Shown here: positions 43,535-52,914 of the stretch, piece by piece | How positions within the stretch are numbered: position 1 is the first letter of the stretch | How the letters are laid out: every line of letters starts with the position of its first letter | Assembly (NCBI GenBank): GCA_964495905.1 | Contig: CAZBWN010000029.1 | Location: forward strand, 1-64,000 | Direction of reading: 5' to 3' | DNA: 64,000 nt | Source: CAJBLF01 sp964495905 | GTDB lineage: Bacteria > Patescibacteriota > Gracilibacteria > Absconditabacterales > Absconditicoccaceae | Program-made: the position numbers and the translations under genes | Notes under the pieces: generated by a model | What the model saw: the letters and a program-made list of their open reading frames with translations, nothing else | Databases searched by the model: none | What the model was told of the DNA's origin: nothing

Positions 43535-43945
43535 ATGAAAACTGAGAAATCTTGTGGTGGTATCGTTTTTCGTAAAATTGGATGAAATATCGAATTTTTG
43601 ATTATTCAACAAAAACAAGGTAGTCATTGGTTTTTTCCCAAGGGACATATAGAAGATAATGAGTCTGAGGAACAAACTGCACTTAGAGAGATTTATGAAG
43701 AGACATGATTTCATGTAGATATTCTTCCGGGATTTAGAGAAATATTCTCATATTATATTGATGACACTAAAAGTATAGAAAAAAATGTGGTTTTTTTTAT
43801 TTGTGAAATTGTATCGTGACAACTTATCATGTCCGATGAATTACAAAATTGTATGTGGTTGGATTATGAACAAGCTATGAAAACTTTAACTCATGATAAC
43901 TCTAAAGCAGTGTTAACAAAAGCATATAATTTTCTTTCCTTGTAA
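43535..43945 (+). CDS. Nudix hydrolase (Ap4A-hydrolase type)
   Basis: 136 residues with SCGGIVFRKIG, the Nudix box GHIEDNESEEQTALREIYEETGF (complete GX5EX7REUXEEXGU) after HWFFPK, and ELQNCMWLDYEQAMKTLTHDNSK, like bis(5'-nucleosyl)-tetraphosphatases and related house-cleaning enzymes. The true substrate is not set by sequence alone. It stands alone between serS and two minus-strand unknown genes. Confidence 0.85.
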
Positions 43946-43983
43946 TATTATTTCTGCATATATTATCCTATATATACCATAGG

Positions 43984-44469
43984 TCAGTTGCTAGATTCAT
44001 TTCTTTTCTTAATAGCTTTTTCACGTTCTTCTGTGGGGAGGCTATTTATTTTCTCTTGAAAATTCCTTTCATCGTTTTGTGATTTTTCTCTGTACATACA
44101 TTGTGAATAGAGTCCTCGTGCGCCTCTTCTTTGTGCTTCTTTTTCATAAGAAGCTCTTTCAAAATCATTTTCTTCAAGATATTTTTGATATGCTTTTTCA
44201 CAAAACTCTTCTTTTGTATATATTTTCCGAAACTCTTTTAATTTTTTTATATTCACGTTTTTTTCTTTGGTATATCTATAAGGAGTCTCTCCATTGTAGC
44301 CTACTTTACTGATAAACACTTTAAAAATATCTGATGCGGTATTTTTTTTAGAACTTGTGATGATGTGTAGGACATTGCCTAAATTGCCAAGATGGTTTGC
44401 ATCTCCGTCTTCATCATATATTTCACCAAATTTTGTCATATCAATTGTTTTCTTTGTAGAAGTGTTCAT
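43984..44469 (-). CDS. Hypothetical protein, charged and helical
   Basis: 161 residues without any TGA needed. Start MNTSTKKTIDMTKFGEIYDE, then a stretch LGNLGNVLHIITSSKKN and a highly charged helical C-terminus (YEKEAQRRGARGLYSQ, ERNFQEKINSLPTEERE). I recognise no family. A separate gene of similar type follows upstream (44499-45065), so the two may be co-transcribed. No signal peptide. Confidence 0.65.
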   Translation of the reverse strand: MNTSTKKTIDMTKFGEIYDEDGDANHLGNLGNVLHIITSSKKNTASDIFKVFISKVGYNGETPYRYTKEKNVNIKKLKEFRKIYTKEEFCEKAYQKYLEENDFERASYEKEAQRRGARGLYSQCMYREKSQNDERNFQEKINSLPTEEREKAIKKRNESSN

Positions 44470-44498
44470 TGGTCTTTAGAATAGCATTAAAATACTTT

Positions 44499-45065
44499 TT
44501 AAGAATTTTTTTGGCATAACTCATCTAATGCTACTGCATTTTTTCCACTGTGAAAAAAATTTCTTATATTACAACTTATATCGGTAATTATCAGTTCTGC
44601 ATTGTTATCTTTTATGTGTATCTTGATATTGTTTGGAGTAACTCCATACATATCGGTAAATTTTACTTTGGTAAGCGTCTCTATATATCTAGTTATTGCA
44701 TCACATATACATTGCGTTGTATTTTTTCATAATTGATCTTCGTAGTCTTTAAGTGTTTTTCCTTCAATATATGTAGGATTTGTTATTAAAATGCTATTTT
44801 TAGTCTCTATCTCTGTACTTTCATATATAGATTTTGGATCTAGATTGAGTATTTTGATATTTCGTTTGTTGATTATTTCCCCATCAAGCGTGATATCACC
44901 AAAATATACCTCTGTGTCTTTTGTGGACATATATTGGTGCAGGGTATGGTATATCTCTAATATCGCTTTAGAGATATGTTTTTTTTTATATTCTTTAAAA
45001 AAATTTTCTTTATCTCATATATTTTCTGTGTAGCATCTGTGAGAATCACCTCTGTTTGATTCCAT
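44499..45065 (-). CDS. Hypothetical protein
   Basis: 188 residues from ATG at 45065; a shorter start at 44930 is possible. Two TGA codons are read through as Gly. The sequence MESNRGDSHRCYTENIGDKE, then VYFGDITLDGEIINKRNIKI and CDAITRYIETLTKVNFTDMY shows no signal or membrane segment and no motif that I know. The second half has several cysteines. It lies 29 bases upstream of the previous hypothetical gene in the same orientation. Confidence 0.6.
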
Positions 45066-45163
45066 TTTTTTTGAAATGATATAAATCATATATCTTTTTA
45101 TATATATTTATATCAGTAAGTCAAGTTTTATTGTAATTTCATAAATTTTTTAGAATTCAACTC

Positions 45164-45206
45164 GTCATTGCGAGTCTGTCCGCTGTGGCGGAGAGCGAAG
45201 CAATCT
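45164..45206. repeat. GTCATTGCGAG palindromic repeat (family A), single copy
   Basis: GTCATTGCGAGTCTGTCCGC to GAGCGAAGCAATCT, an outlying copy of the tandem units at 12421-12625. Confidence 0.7.
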
Positions 45207-45239
45207 ATTTTTTTTAATATATTTTTTTCATCGGATATT

Positions 45240-45400
45240 TTTTCTAAAAAACGCTTCGCTGGACATACTTTTGGGGGGTGGTCCCCATTTCGGTTCGTTT
45301 TGGTTGGTTATTCCATTTGGGTTTGGATTACTATCTCGTGGCATGCATCTGGGGGTACGATTGCTTCTTCATTTATGATTCCCTTCCATTTTCTAAAATG
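45240..45400. other. Unexplained G+C-rich stretch in an AT-rich gap
   Basis: About 160 bases with G-runs (TTTTGGGGGGTGGTCCCC) between the family A repeat and the terminator of tRNA-Cys. An ORF of 77 codons (45168-45401, plus) spans it and the repeat, but it has no start signal and no known family. On the minus strand a short open piece gives EEAIVPPDACHEIVIQTQME. It may be a remnant gene or a structured RNA; I cannot tell which. Confidence 0.3.
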
Positions 45401-45426
45401 AGTATTTATTTTATTACTTTCTGAAT

Positions 45427-45450
45427 AAAAAAAAGACCTCATGGAGGTCT
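45427..45450 (-). terminator. Terminator downstream of tRNA-Cys
   Basis: On the minus strand AGACCTC-CAT-GAGGTCT is followed by nine or more T. It lies about 50 bases past the tRNA 3' end. Confidence 0.85.
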
Positions 45451-45501
45451 TTTGACGGAACAGATGTTTGTATTTCTCTTGGTTCAAGTTTTGCTAGAGA
45501 A

Positions 45502-45578
45502 TGGAGGCACCTATCGGATTCGAACCGATGAACCAAGGTTTTGCAGACCCGTCTATTAGACCACTCTAGCAAGGTGCC
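45502..45578 (-). tRNA. tRNA-Cys(GCA) with encoded CCA
   Basis: Read on the minus strand, GGCACCT at the 5' end pairs with AGGTGCC at the 3' end, followed by discriminator T and CCA. The anticodon loop is CTGCAAA (anticodon GCA), and the T-arm holds GGTTCGAATCC. Anticodon and arm layout fit cysteine. A U at the discriminator position is usual for tRNA-Cys. Confidence 0.92.
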
Positions 45579-45636
45579 ATTTTGGTCGTGTAGCATATAT
45601 ACGAATCCATTTTTTCTTTTCAATTGCAAATTCTTA

Positions 45637-46092
45637 TTATAAATTCTTCATCTCTCTGTCCATCTGCCTTTTCGTGTCTTTTTCTTTGAGGATCTGTTTC
45701 TTTTCTACTTTTTTCATGATTCTTCCAATTCATACTTTGAGCTTGATCAAGCCGCGTTTGTTGATGAATATCTCTAATGGGACTATTGTCGTTCCTGATT
45801 TGTCCAGTGCTGAAGATATTTTCGCTAATTCTTTTTTTGTAATCAATATTTTTCTTTTGCCTTTGGATTGGTATCCTGGCACCATTATGTGCCCTGTCTT
45901 TTCATATAAGGGTATGTCCATATTGTTGATCCATAATTCCTTATTCTCTAATCTGATGATACTGTCTTTGATGTTTACATGGCTTGCCTTGATTGATTTA
46001 ACTTCGTATCACTTCAAAATGATTCAGACTTCATATTCTTTGTCAATCTGATAATCGTGATACGCATGTTTATTCTTACTTATTAATTTCAT
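45637..46092 (-). CDS. smpB: SsrA-binding protein SmpB
   Basis: SmpB takes tmRNA to stalled ribosomes. The 151-residue protein has the family pattern: NKHAYHDYQIDKEYEVGIIL, GYEVKSIKASHVNIKDSIIR, NMDIPLY, RKILITKKEL, and a Lys-rich C-terminal tail (KKVEKKQILKEKDTKRQMDRE). The usual G-x-AKVE and GK..YDKR motifs are degraded (GLIKLKVGIGRIMKKVEK). The tmRNA gene itself was not found in the window. Confidence 0.9.
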
Positions 46093-46160
46093 AGAAAATG
46101 ACTAAATAATTGAAATATTTAAAAGTTGGAAGTTGATGGTATTTTTTTTATTTGTTATTT

Positions 46161-46228
46161 GTCATCTCGAGCTTGTCGAGAGATCCCTTAAAGAGATTTC
46201 TCCACTCACGTTGTTCGGTCGAAATGAC
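46161..46228. repeat. GTCATTTCGAG palindromic repeat (family B), short copy
   Basis: GTCATCTCGAGCTTGTCGAG to GGTCGAAATGAC with inner GAGATCCC / AGAGATTTCTC, between smpB and the LiaF-like gene. Confidence 0.75.
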
Positions 46229-46256
46229 AACCCTTTCTGCCTTTCCATTATAATTA

Positions 46257-47426
46257 TTATTTAGCATCTACTCGATTCACTTTCATATTTCCTACTCCAA
46301 GATTTACATATATATTTACGATCGCTTTTGCTGAATTGAAATTTGTTGATTGGAAATAGTGTCCTGTAAGTGCATCAAAATCTTGTAGTTTAAGCATACC
46401 TATGAAATGTTTGTAATACATCATCACTCCTATGTCTTTAGGAATTTCAAATGTCACATTGGCTGCAGCGCCTTGGATTTCAATCTTGTTTCATGGAAGT
46501 ACATTTCCTACTTTTATGGTGATGTCGTCTATCCCAGCGTGGAATTTGAGCGTTTTCCGTTGAAAGGTATTGAGATCGATGGTATGTAATCAGAGAAAAT
46601 TCTTGATATAGAGAAGATCAAATGTGGTATTTTTTGGAACCGTAAGATCGATCTTACTGAGGTAGTTTTGAAGCATATTCCGGTTATTGTCTTCATTGAG
46701 ATTGATATAGCTTATATTTTGGTTTGTACCTGTAGAACCTAAAGACACTAGTAGATTCCTATCAGAATTCCGTGTTCATTTGATTATTCCAGCTGTATTC
46801 CCTTCGATATATGAATTTGCTATGAGTGTATTCAGATATAAATTTGTTTCAGTAGTCGTATTTGTAGTTGCAAGGCTGTAGTTGATATCCACTCATCATT
46901 TTCGTTTGCTTGATGGGTTGAGTCCTGTGTAAACTTCTATCCCAAAGAGTCCTCCAAAAACCGTCAAAAAAATAATCAATCACAATATCCTTCCAAATAT
47001 TCATTTGTAGCTTCGGATGATGATCGCACTTAAGATGATGATGATGGGAAATATCTGATGGAGTTTGAAACTATTGATAGAAAGCTGGATGATTCCTGTA
47101 GATTCTCCAAGCATGAGAAACCCTATGACAAGCAATGCTATGATTGTCAATGTCCTAAAAAATCCATGAATCCTTTCTTTTTTGTAAGTCACTTTTTCTA
47201 CGATTTGAATTGTTTGCGGTGGCTGTTGTATAATTTGAATGGTTTGTGGTTGTTGCTGTACGGGTTGTTGTACTGCTTGTGATGGGGGAGTATCTATTGG
47301 TATTATTATATCTGCTGGTATTTTTATTTTAGGTGTTGCTTCAGGAGTATTTCCTTTATTAAGATTTTCATCTGGATTTAGACTTTTTCCCAAAGTTTTT
47401 TCTACGAAATTTGTTGCTTCAACCAT
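46257..47426 (-). CDS. LiaF/DUF2154-like membrane protein
   Basis: 389 residues. The cytoplasmic N-terminus (~75 residues) is Pro/Gln-rich (QQPVQQQPQTIQIIQQPPQT). Three or four membrane helices follow (TLTIIALLVIGFLMLGES, IFPIIIILSAIII, ILGLIIFLTVFGGLFG), then a beta-helix C-domain: NKIEIQGAAANVTFEIPKDI, ... SAKAIVNIYVNLGVGNMKV, as in LiaF-type envelope stress proteins (DUF2154). Function in this organism is unknown; sensing of cell-wall stress is known for the family. No LiaR/LiaS genes lie nearby. Confidence 0.72.
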
Positions 47427-47436
47427 GATAAAATAA

Positions 47437-47506
47437 ATTTAGAATTTAAAATTCAGAATTTAGAAACCAAATAAGATAATTTAGAAACAAACATATAAAA
47501 AATAAT
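47437..47506. repeat. AATTTAGAATT microsatellite
   Basis: AATTTAGAATTTAAAATTCAG and related units between glyS and the LiaF-like gene. Confidence 0.7.
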
Positions 47507-48994
47507 TTAGAAAACTATGTCTTCTGCTTTGATTCTGATCTGTTTCATATCGTCTCTTGTCCTAAGCGTCACTGTACCGTCTTTTGGATCTAAACTCTGA
47601 TGATCTACCGTGATGCAGTAAGGAGTTCCTATCTCATCTTGTCTGCGGTAGGACTTTCCTATATTTCCACTGTCATCAAATTCTACCATATAATTTTTGC
47701 TTAATTTATTGAAGATATCTCTTGCCATAGCTACCATTTTCTCGTCTTTTTTGACGAGAGGTATGATAGCGAATTTGATCGGTGCGACATTTTTGTGAAA
47801 TCTAGCAACGACTCTTGATGCTTCATTTCCATTACCGTCAGTATATTTTTCTTCATCGTAGGCGTCTATCATAGTAGTCAAGATAGCTCTTGTCAGTCCT
47901 CGACTTGGTTCTATTACATGAGGAATATATCTTTTACCTGTGTGAGGATCATTGTATTGCAGATCTTTACCGGAAAACTGCATATGCTGTTTGAGATCGT
48001 AATCTGTTCTATATGCGATACCTTGTAATTCTCCTCGTCCTCGTGGAAATAAGTATTCTACATCACAGGTTCATTTACTATAAAAACTTAATTCATCTTT
48101 ATCATGATCCCTAAATTTTAGATTATCTTCTTTGATTCCTATTTCTTCGGTTCGTCGTTTTTTACTGAGTGCTTTCCATTCTTCAAACGCTTTGAGTCCT
48201 ACTTCTTCGTTATTTTCTACAAAATATTCTATCTCCATCTGATAAAACTCCCTGACTCTGAACATGAAGTTTCCTGGGGTTATTTCATTTCTGAATGATT
48301 TTCCTATTTGAGCTATTCCAAATGGAATCCTGCTTCTTGTCGTATCTAATATATTTTTGAAGTTTACAAAAATACCTTGAGCTGTTTCTGGTCTGAGATA
48401 GATATCAGTTCATTCTCATTCCACAATACCTTGCTGAGTCTTAAACATCAGATTGAATTTTTTTGGTTCAGTCCAATCACATGATCAGCATTTTCCACAT
48501 TTTATTTTTTCTCAATCAATAAATTTTTTTTGCTGTTCAAAAGTTCGAGATTCTGAAATAAGATTATTAACTCAGTAGAGTTCATTTAAATCTTTTTGAT
48601 ACTCATCATATGCATGTATATATGTATCACTTCCTTTTTTAGAATCTTTTGCTAGTTTCTCTAATTTATTATTTACATAATTTTCAATCATCTTATCTGC
48701 TCTTTCTCTAGATTTACATTTTTTACAATCAATCAAGGGGTCTGAAAAACCTCCTACGTGACCTGATGCTTCTCGTACTTTAGGATTCATCAAAATCTGA
48801 GAATCTAATCAGATGACATCTTCTCTGGATTGTATGAAATATGTCCGTCGGTTATTTTCTATATTTCTTTTGATCTCAGTTCCATAAGGTCCTAAATCCC
48901 GAGCATTTGCCAATCCACCATAAATATCTGATCCTGGATATGCAAAACCTCTTCTTTTTGCTCGTGCAACGATAGTATCTAGATTAAATCACAT
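47507..48994 (-). CDS. glyS: Glycyl-tRNA synthetase (alpha2, GlyQS type)
   Basis: 495 residues of the dimeric type: DTIVARAKRRGFAYPGSDIY at the start, motif region QGIFVNFKNILDT, FGIAQIGKSFRNEITPGNF (motif 2), and C-terminal anticodon domain IEPSRGLTRAILTTMIDAY, FAIIPLV. Four Trp-only sites are written with CGA or CGG: NNxxTYF (WW in homologues), KVxEASGH, ARDLGPYG (W at the Arg) and FPxGxGELQGIA (both x CGA; FPWGWGELEGIA in homologues). The tRNA partner must include one with a UCA anticodon for TGA=Gly. It is about the only gene here whose fold almost proves the second recoding. Confidence 0.95.
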
Positions 48995-49189
48995 AATATA
49001 TTAATTAAAATATTAAAAGATTGGAAAATTAAAATATCAATTGGTCTATATATAAAAAATTTACCTGTATTTTCAATTGCTAATTGGCTAATTATGCGAT
49101 TTTTGTGATAAGGTGAAAAAAGTCATCCAAAATTTGCATTATTTGTAATTCTGAATATAATTGATTTGAGGAAGAAGGTCTTGTATATA

Positions 49190-49520
49190 ACTATAATGCG
49201 ATGCGCTACCCGTCTACTTGCTGTATTCTAGTGCCCATTCTATAGGTTCCGTACCTAAAAGTGCTACCAAAAACAAAAATAAAAATCCCTTTATTATTGT
49301 AGCATCAAGCTTTTATCTACTACGTATAGTCTTCATTAGCTCTTATGGTATTGTCAAAAACTGGTTTATACCTCTGTGTATATCTTGCTTGCATCGTATT
49401 TGCCGCTATCCACCTCGGTGGGTACTCTAATCCATACTTCACTAGTCTAATAGTGATACCGCGATTTTTGCGACGTTTTATGTACGAGTTCCCTTCTTCC
49501 TCACCCTATTAAATCGCTTT
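49190..49520. other. Non-coding stretch with nested inverted repeats, candidate structured RNA
   Basis: The 612-base gap between glyS and the HIT gene holds less AT-rich sequence with hairpins CCACC-TC-GGTGG (49410-49421), TCACTA-GTCTAA-TAGTGA (49439-49456) and the longer pair GCGATTT (49461) / AAATCGC (49511). The 70-codon ORF at 49218 lacks any family match. Strand and class of a possible RNA are unknown; I found no RNase P, SRP or tmRNA motif. Confidence 0.3.
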
Positions 49521-49606
49521 TATGAGTGGTTTTTTCTTTTACTTGAAAAAACCCGATAAAATGATAAAATAGATAAAAAATAATTTATCAATTTATCGTT
49601 ATTTAT

Positions 49607-50062
49607 ATGACAGATTGCATATTTTGTAAAATAGTTGCGGGGGAGATACCTAGCGTAAAAATCTGGGAAAATGATGAATTTCTGGCTATATTGGATATTT
49701 TTCCTAGTGTGAAATGAATGACTTTGGTATTGACCAAACAACATCATGATTCTGATGTACTTATTATGAATAATGAAATGTATACCAATTTTTTTCTTGC
49801 TGCAAAAACAGTTGCTACTCTAGTTAAGAACTGATTGTGATTACATAGAATGGCTATCGTAATGGAATGAATGGGTATCAACCATGCACATATCAAACTT
49901 TATCCTTTACATGGAGTAGGTGCAGAATGGAAAGAATATCGAGCAAAGGAACCTATGTTTTTTGATCAGTATGAAGGATATATATCTACACAATTAGGTC
50001 CTAAGGCTGATATGGATGAACTTCAAAAAATAGCTGAACAAATACAAACACAAACAAAATAA
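49607..50062 (+). CDS. HIT family nucleotide-binding protein
   Basis: 151 residues. CIFCKIVAGEIPSVKIWEND (with the CxxC), FLAILDIFPSVKGMTLVLTK, then MGINHAHIKLYPLHG. The family catalytic box is HxHxHxx; here the third His is Lys (HAHIKLYP), a variant seen in some HIT relatives. Hydrolase activity on dinucleotides or AMP-lysyl groups is thus uncertain. The N-terminal Cys and the fold elements remain. It is the first gene of a rightward block. Confidence 0.85.
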
Positions 50063-50087
50063 ATTTTTATTATTTTGTTATAAAAAT

Positions 50088-50840
50088 ATGTGAAACGTTG
50101 GTTTGAATACTTTTGATACTTGATGATCTGATAATCGTTTTGTCAGAGATGAAAATACGATAAAAACTTTGGAACAATGGCATGTTATAGATGCAAAACT
50201 TAAAAATGTCTATTTTTTCACACAACAACAAATTAATACCGTTTTTGATAAATTTCAGGAACATGACAGTAATGATTTTCATGTTATTGATAAAATCATC
50301 AATGATGTAGAACAAAAATATAGGACAATCCCATACGATACTCATATTAACGACTATCTCTATGAAACTTTGATGAGTGTGGAAGATAGACAATCAGAAA
50401 ATATACAAAATATCTATCAAGACGTGTTTGATCATCCAGAAAAATATATTGATGTTCCCCATAATGATATCATTCATTATAATAATTTTAAAAAACCGAA
50501 CCAATCTAGTGACGAAGTCATATATGATACTATCAGAACCTATATCGAACAGTATGTTCAAATTTTTTTTCTTATTCATATACATGAAGATATTTCATTG
50601 TCTGATACAGGTAAAAAAAAACTGCCAAAAAATATTCAGAATTTTTTGAAATACTCTGAATATAGATGAATCAATTTTTATGTCTTTATACAAAATGATT
50701 GACAAATAAAAATAGCTCCTGGAGTGTTTGGTTGATCTACCTGACGTGCTAATGACGCTATTTTTGGAAAAATAATATCTGAATCAGATGCTAAAAAAAT
50801 TACTTTACCACTTTCTTCTTTATTATCCTTGCACGAGTAG
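50088..50840 (+). CDS. Hypothetical protein
   Basis: 250 residues rich in Asp, Ile and Tyr, no signal peptide or membrane segment. The middle (FDKFQEHDSNDFHVIDKIIN) looks helical; the end has GVFGGSTGRANDAIFGKIIS. Five or six TGA codons are needed for the frame, including the second codon. I recognise no family. It stands between the HIT gene and a terminator, so it may be co-transcribed with the HIT gene. Confidence 0.65.
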
Positions 50841-50875
50841 CATGTTATAAAATCTAATAATTCATATTATATACT

Positions 50876-50901
50876 AAAAGACGACAAAAGTCGTCTTTTT
50901 C
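50876..50901 (+). terminator. Rho-independent terminator after hypothetical gene
   Basis: AGACGAC, four-A loop, GTCGTCT with an A-run before and T-run after; it could work in both directions. Confidence 0.9.
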
Positions 50902-50922
50902 TTTGTTTTCAAACACATAGTA

Positions 50923-50950
50923 TTGACTTTATCTGCTAAATTTGTATGAT
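50923..50950 (+). promoter_or_regulatory. Probable promoter of the efflux operon
   Basis: TTGACT, 16-base spacer, TATGAT, about 50 bases before the lipoprotein ATG at 51004. Confidence 0.6.
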
Positions 50951-51003
50951 AAAATCATAGATTTTTAATGTATCTGATTTTATACTTTTGTTATCATATA
51001 CGT

Positions 51004-52161
51004 ATGAAAAAATTGTCCCTCCTGTTTTTTGCAATCCTTTCCCTCTCTGTATTATCATGATGTGGAAAAAAAATAGATGATACCGTAATTTCTACAGGTA
51101 CTGTACAATGATTCACTACATCGTATGTTGTAGGGAATTCTCCCGTATTCCAAAAAGCTTTGTATGGAACTGTCATCGCTGATAGCATAAAAACTATTGT
51201 CGCTAATAAATGAGGTATTTTGGATTACATTGATTGTCAACCTGGTGAAACTGTCTATAAGGATACTATTATAGCAAAAATACAAGCCAATCCAGATGAT
51301 ATTACTTATCAAAATACACAGACTCAATTGGATGTTTTACAACGACAATATGATAATCTTGCCTCTGTCTATACCTTGACTGAGGAAACTTTGTTTTCAC
51401 AAAAATGAATTTTTGAAGATCAGTATGCTAATAATATCCGCTTGCTTGATGATATGCAAGATTCTTTATACTCGAGTACGGGTACTGCATTGTCACAATT
51501 GAAGACACAAAGGACTAATCTTTTGCTGGCTCAACAGACTTTGGAACACCAGATGGATGCTGCTGATACGAGCAGAGAAACTCAGCTTGCAGGTATCACT
51601 AATCAAATACTTACGCTCAAACAGAATGTTGCAACTTTGTCTAATTCACTTGAAGGTGAAATTTTGTATGCGGGTGTTGATGGTGTCGTTAAAATGAGAT
51701 CTATCGGTGAAGAAAACAAAGTTGTACCTGGCACTTTGCTTTGTCAGATTACCCCTACAACTCCGTGAAATCTTAGTCTGCAAATATTTTCTTATCAACA
51801 ATTGTCCTTATGAACCAAAGTACATGTTACTGATGAACAGTGAAAAAAACTTGGTATGTTGATACTTACGTATGAGTATCCCTATAAAGATCCTGCAACA
51901 CAAAATTATATCTATGAGGTCCCTGTCATTACATCATTTTTCAAAGAATGACAAAAGGTTCTAGTTGTAGTACCCCAATCTGTTGATGATAATCAGTTAT
52001 GGGTCCCTTTGCAATATATCAGTCCAAGACTTGAAGGTAATCTTGTTAGACGTAAAGCAGGAACTGCTATTGAAAATATCTATGTGACCTTGTGAGATAT
52101 CAATGATATGTATGTGCAGGTGTTGAGTGGATTGCATGTGGGAGATGAGATAGTGCAGTAG
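51004..52161 (+). CDS. Lipoprotein membrane-fusion (adaptor) subunit of an RND-type pump
   Basis: 385 residues. The signal LSLLFFAILSLSVLSGCGKK ends in a lipobox LSGC whose Gly is TGA. Then a biotinyl-lipoyl-like half (GTVIADSIKTIVANKGGILDYIDCQPGETVYKD), a coiled coil (~100-205; TQLDVLQ, KTQRTNLLLAQQTLEHQM), the second half (EILYAGVDGVVKMRSIGEEN) and a beta-barrel C-part (VLSGLHVGDEIVQ). This is the HlyD/AcrA-like layout. The RND pump gene lies 0.75 kb downstream. In a cell with no outer membrane the adaptor would sit on the membrane's outer face. Confidence 0.87.
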
Positions 52162-52220
52162 AATTTAGAATTTAGAATGCAGAATTTAGAAAGATAAAAA
52201 ATTTAGAATTTAGAATGAAA
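52162..52220. repeat. AATTTAGAATT microsatellite
   Basis: AATTTAGAATTTAGAATGCAG units directly after the adaptor stop. Confidence 0.75.
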
Positions 52221-52234
52221 AATAAAAATAATCG

Positions 52235-52894
52235 ATGCTTTTTAAAATTTTAATGATGATAATGATGTTTGGTAAATTAAGAGAGATAAAGACAGGATTG
52301 GATAAAATCAGAAGTTGATGGATCAATAGAAATATCGCAGAAGAAATAGCAGAGACTGTTTTGCAGCATTCAAAAAAAGTCGCAAAGGCGGCAAGCATTT
52401 ATGGGCAACACTTTCCTGATATTAACTTGAAAAAATTAGTCAGTATGGGGAAAACTCATGATTTTCCAGAATATAAGGAAAAAGATTATGTTCCCTGAGA
52501 AATAAGCAAGGAAGAAAAATATAAAAGAGAAAAAGCGGTTATGGTAGAATTGAAAGATAATTTAGGTGAAAAATGAGAAGCGCTCTTTGCTATCTGGATG
52601 GAACATGAAGCATGAGAGACTCAAGAAGCTCAAATAATCAAACAATTAGATCAACTAGATGCTGCGGTTCAAGCAATGGAATATGAAAAATTATGATATG
52701 ATAATGTCGGAAATTTCTATCCGTATGCTTTAGCAAGATTAACGGATCCTGTGTTGATCAAGATTTTAGGAATTTTGTTGAAGAGAGAATATCTTGATGT
52801 AAATACATATGATCAATATTTTTTTCTTTTGAAATGTAATTGAGATGAAGCAATTTTTAAGGAAAAAATGAAAAAATATACAGATAAAAAATAA
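52235..52894 (+). CDS. HD-domain hydrolase (YfbR/HDDC2-like nucleotidase)
   Basis: Up to 219 residues; in-frame ATGs at 52235, 52253, 52256, 52262 and 52265 leave the start open. The HD signature is visible: HSKKVAKAASIYG, MGKTHDFPEYKEKD (HD pair), GEISKEEKYKREKAVM and AIWMEHEAGETQEAQIIKQLDQLDAAVQAMEYEK, the order in 5'-deoxynucleotidases of the HD_3 type. It may clean up nucleotide monophosphates. The gene is inserted between the adaptor and pump genes, with no evident functional tie to either. Confidence 0.8.
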
Positions 52895-52914
52895 TTTTAA
52901 AATACTATAAAAGC

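Noticed and set aside
45168..45401. Plus ORF of 77 codons over the family A repeat and G-rich island
   Set aside because: It starts inside the palindromic repeat and has no recognisable family; kept only as an unexplained region.
49218..49430. 70-codon ORF in the glyS-HIT gap
   Set aside because: No family, no start signal, and hairpins run across it; treated as non-coding.
52235..52894. HD-domain gene as part of the pump complex
   Set aside because: The HD motif marks a soluble nucleotidase-like enzyme; place between adaptor and pump is not enough to claim a joint function.
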